This document shows positions 62,410-64,000 of a DNA stretch of 64,000 nucleotides, one piece after another. Position 1 is the stretch's first letter; each line of letters begins with the position of its first letter. Below the pieces are notes generated by a model. The model made no database searches. It had not been told where the DNA came from and saw only the letters and a program-made list of their open reading frames with translations. The stretch comes from Desulfopila sp. IMCC35006. Lineage in GTDB: Bacteria > Desulfobacterota > Desulfobulbia > Desulfobulbales > Desulfocapsaceae. The stretch lies in NCBI RefSeq assembly GCF_005116645.1, contig NZ_SWCM01000005.1:300944-364943 (forward strand). The letters are read 5' to 3'. Made by a program: the position numbers and the translations under genes.

Positions 62410-63561
62410 ATGAAAAAATTACTAGCCGCACTGACCCTTTTAACGCTGTTTGTCCCGGCTGCCTACGCCGCGGATACCATCAAGCTGGGAGCATTCTTTG
62501 ATCTCTCCGGCCGGGCTGCATTTATCGGCACGCCCACCAAACTGGTGGCGGAGATGGTGGTGGAAAAAATCAATAATGAGGGGGGGATCAATGGCCGGAA
62601 GCTGGAGCTGATCCTGGCCGATACCGAAGCAAACCCGGCCAAAGCAGCGTCGATTGCCAAGAAGTTTATCCATAAGGACAAGGTGGTCGCCATCATCGGC
62701 CCCACGCTCACCGATACCGGGATGAACGTTAAAAAAGTCGTCGACAGCGGCAAGACGCCGACCTTTATGACCGTCGGCGGCGATCCGGTTATTATGGGCG
62801 GGAAATACGGCCCCTTCAAATATGTCTTTAAATCGCCCCAGCGCTCGAGTATCGCGGTAGAGCGGTTATTTATCTATCTCAAGGAAAAAAACCTCACCAA
62901 GATTGCCCTGCTTGCGGCCGCCGACGGCTTTGGCAAGGATGGCGAGCACTGGATGGAAAAACTTGCCCCCACCTACGGCATCGAGATTATCGCCCGGGAA
63001 TCGTTCGGTACCCGCGATACCGACATGACCGCGCAGCTCACCAAGGTGAAGAATGCTAAACCCCAGGCCATTGTTGCCTGGACCATCGGACCCGCCGGTT
63101 CGATCATCGCCAAAAACAAAATGCAGCTGGGCATCGATCTGCCGCTGTTTCAGTGCCATGGCCTGCCCGACCCCAAATATATTGAACTGGCCGGTGCCGC
63201 AAGTGAAGGCGACCGGATGCCCGCAACCAAGCTGATGATCGTGAATGAACTGCCCGACAATGACCCGCAGAAAGCGGTTATCCAGGAGTTTGTCAAACTG
63301 TATACCGAGAAAGGCTACGACAAGCAGTTCCCGATCAACACCCACTCCGGCTATGCCTGGGACGCCATCATGATGGTCGCCGACGCCATGAAGAAGGTGG
63401 GAACGGACAAAGATGCACTGCGCAATGCAATCGAAGCCACCAAAAACTATGTCGGCGTCTCAGGAATCTACAATATCACTCCGGAAGACCATAACGGCCT
63501 GGGTGTAGACTCTATGGTGATGGTGCAGGTGAAAGACGGCAGGTTCACACTGGCGAAATAG
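62410..63561 (+). CDS. livK: Branched-chain/aromatic amino-acid ABC transporter binding protein LivK
   Basis: A 383-residue periplasmic binding protein. A signal peptide ends at PAAYAA (about residue 20). The mature part has DTIKLGAFFDLSGRAAFIGTP, EKINNEGGINGRKLELILADTEANP and AIIGPTLTDTGMNVKKVV, typical of the Leu/Ile/Val/aromatic family. Good AGGAGG before ATG 62410. It is the last gene of the operon, followed by two hairpins. Ligand class (branched-chain versus aromatic) is open; the enzymes in the operon argue for aromatic amino acids or aryl acids. Confidence 0.92.
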   Translation: MKKLLAALTLLTLFVPAAYAADTIKLGAFFDLSGRAAFIGTPTKLVAEMVVEKINNEGGINGRKLELILADTEANPAKAASIAKKFIHKDKVVAIIGPTLTDTGMNVKKVVDSGKTPTFMTVGGDPVIMGGKYGPFKYVFKSPQRSSIAVERLFIYLKEKNLTKIALLAAADGFGKDGEHWMEKLAPTYGIEIIARESFGTRDTDMTAQLTKVKNAKPQAIVAWTIGPAGSIIAKNKMQLGIDLPLFQCHGLPDPKYIELAGAASEGDRMPATKLMIVNELPDNDPQKAVIQEFVKLYTEKGYDKQFPINTHSGYAWDAIMMVADAMKKVGTDKDALRNAIEATKNYVGVSGIYNITPEDHNGLGVDSMVMVQVKDGRFTLAK

Positions 63562-63585
63562 GCTGGCGCAGCAAACGTTGCATAA

Positions 63586-63657
63586 GCTCCTGGTTCAAAG
63601 AGCCAGGAGCCGCTAACAGGGCCCCGGTCGTTCATCTTTAACGACTCGGGGCTTTGT
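63586..63657 (+). terminator. Double hairpin terminator after livK
   Basis: The first stem is GCTCCTGG (63586-63593) with CCAGGAGC (63603-63610). The second is GCCCCG-g-TCGTT (63621-63632) with AACGA-ct-CGGGGC (63640-63652) and is followed by TTTGT. Together they close the liv-ior operon. Confidence 0.75.
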
Positions 63658-63682
63658 CATATCCGGACGGTGGGGTAACTTT

Positions 63683-63862
63683 TCATTTCGACATGTGTAC
63701 AAGCAGATCGAAGGGACTGGCAACCGGGTTTCGCATATCCTTTACCACATGGGTATAGATCATCGTTGTCTCCACTTTTGCATGGCCCAGATATTCCAGG
63801 ATCTGTCGCAAATCAACTCCGTTTAACAGCAAATGCGTGGCAAAGGAGTGGCGCATATGCCG
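63683..63862 (-). pseudogene. Truncated tyrosine recombinase/integrase (C-terminal 59 residues)
   Basis: The minus strand reads [18 protein letters not shown], then [21 protein letters not shown] and a tail ending VHMSK-stop at 63683. This is the end of a tyrosine recombinase: the HxxR box, LGH, and the nucleophile Tyr in MIYTHV. The remaining 5' part is missing; sequence identity breaks off at 63862 inside a palindrome, and the frame then meets a TGA. It is a fragment, probably left by recombination or insertion at this point. Confidence 0.85.
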
Positions 63863-63964
63863 AGCTCGGCATATCCGTCACTATGCCGAGTTCCTGACTA
63901 TGCCGAGTCAATGATCCAACTATTTAATAAATAGGCGTTTAGCCTCTTGTAAACTCGGCATAGT
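63855..63964. repeat. Cluster of ACTATGCCGAGT repeats with a 20-bp palindrome (mobile-element end)
   Basis: ATATGCCGAGCTCGGCATAT (63855-63874) is a perfect palindrome. ACTATGCCGAGT occurs as direct copies at 63880-63891 and 63897-63908 and inverted at 63953-63964. The repeats begin exactly where the integrase fragment stops, as expected for a transposon or integrative-element terminus. The element continues beyond the window. Confidence 0.7.
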
Positions 63965-64000
63965 TTTTTATGTCTTTTCCTATGATCCTCTATTCAAAGG

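Noticed and set aside
63855..63964. Short repeats considered as a CRISPR array
   Set aside because: The repeats are 12 bp, occur in both orientations with irregular spacing and have no uniform spacers or cas genes nearby.
63683..64000. A prophage at the right edge
   Set aside because: Only the last 59 residues of a recombinase are present, and no other phage gene is seen.

Overview
The window looks like a chromosomal segment of an anaerobic, amino-acid-oxidising Desulfobacterota-type bacterium (formerly delta-proteobacteria). The main reasons are: a four-subunit 2-oxoacid:ferredoxin oxidoreductase (korDABC); indolepyruvate:ferredoxin oxidoreductase (iorAB); a selenocysteine-containing formate dehydrogenase with its UGA codon and SECIS hairpin intact; selenium/molybdenum hydroxylase accessory genes (yqeC, mocA-like); a very large NAD-glutamate dehydrogenase; and an MtrA/MtrB-type decaheme cytochrome/porin pair for electron transfer across the outer membrane. 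This placement rests on gene content only. No rRNA or diagnostic marker gene is present.

Layout. 1-175: two serine tRNA genes. 0.4-6.3 kb: a lipoprotein lytic transglycosylase, parB-parA with a perfect parS site, nadB and a receiver-kinase protein, so this part is close to the chromosome partition centre. 6.5-11 kb: a beta-phosphoglucomutase-like HAD enzyme with a GH65 disaccharide phosphorylase, then ychF. 11.2-16.9 kb: a polar amino-acid ABC transporter followed by a GlcD-type flavoprotein and an aminotransferase. 17-26 kb: housekeeping genes (thioredoxin 2, a KAS III-like enzyme, PilZ, tRNA-Lys and tRNA-Glu, an apparently split RdgC, gatB, radC-like, hemW, yqeC, mocA-like). 26.2-35.9 kb: a GntR regulator diverging from a proline/glutamate oxidation cluster. 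35.9-50.3 kb, mostly minus strand: glutathionylspermidine synthetase/amidase, the mtrB/decaheme/FGE-like operon, a cation-chloride cotransporter homologue, a hybrid sensor kinase, an FAH-family hydrolase, and thiC with a TPP riboswitch. 50.6-54.7 kb: a thioredoxin-fold protein, a ModE-type regulator and the formate dehydrogenase. 54.7-63.6 kb: a TrpR repressor diverging from livH-iorAB-livMG-livF/paaK-livK. 63.7-64 kb: a truncated tyrosine recombinase beside a cluster of 12-bp repeats, probably the end of a mobile element.

How the genes fit together. Proline is oxidised by ProDH and P5C dehydrogenase to glutamate; NAD-GDH gives 2-oxoglutarate, and KorDABC gives succinyl-CoA plus reduced ferredoxin. 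The second catabolic block appears to import amino acids (Liv system), oxidise the derived arylpyruvates to aryl-acetyl-CoA (IorAB), and interconvert arylacetate and its CoA ester (PaaK). It sits next to a trpR whose promoter carries a perfect TrpR-type operator. Reduced ferredoxin and formate could feed the decaheme conduit.

The most unusual items are the TrpR box between trpR and the aromatic catabolic operon (with trpR itself apparently leaderless), the in-frame LivF-PaaK fusion, an FGE-like protein inside the mtrAB operon, several long palindromic intergenic elements, and the repeat array at the right edge. No CRISPR array, rRNA operon or complete insertion sequence was seen.
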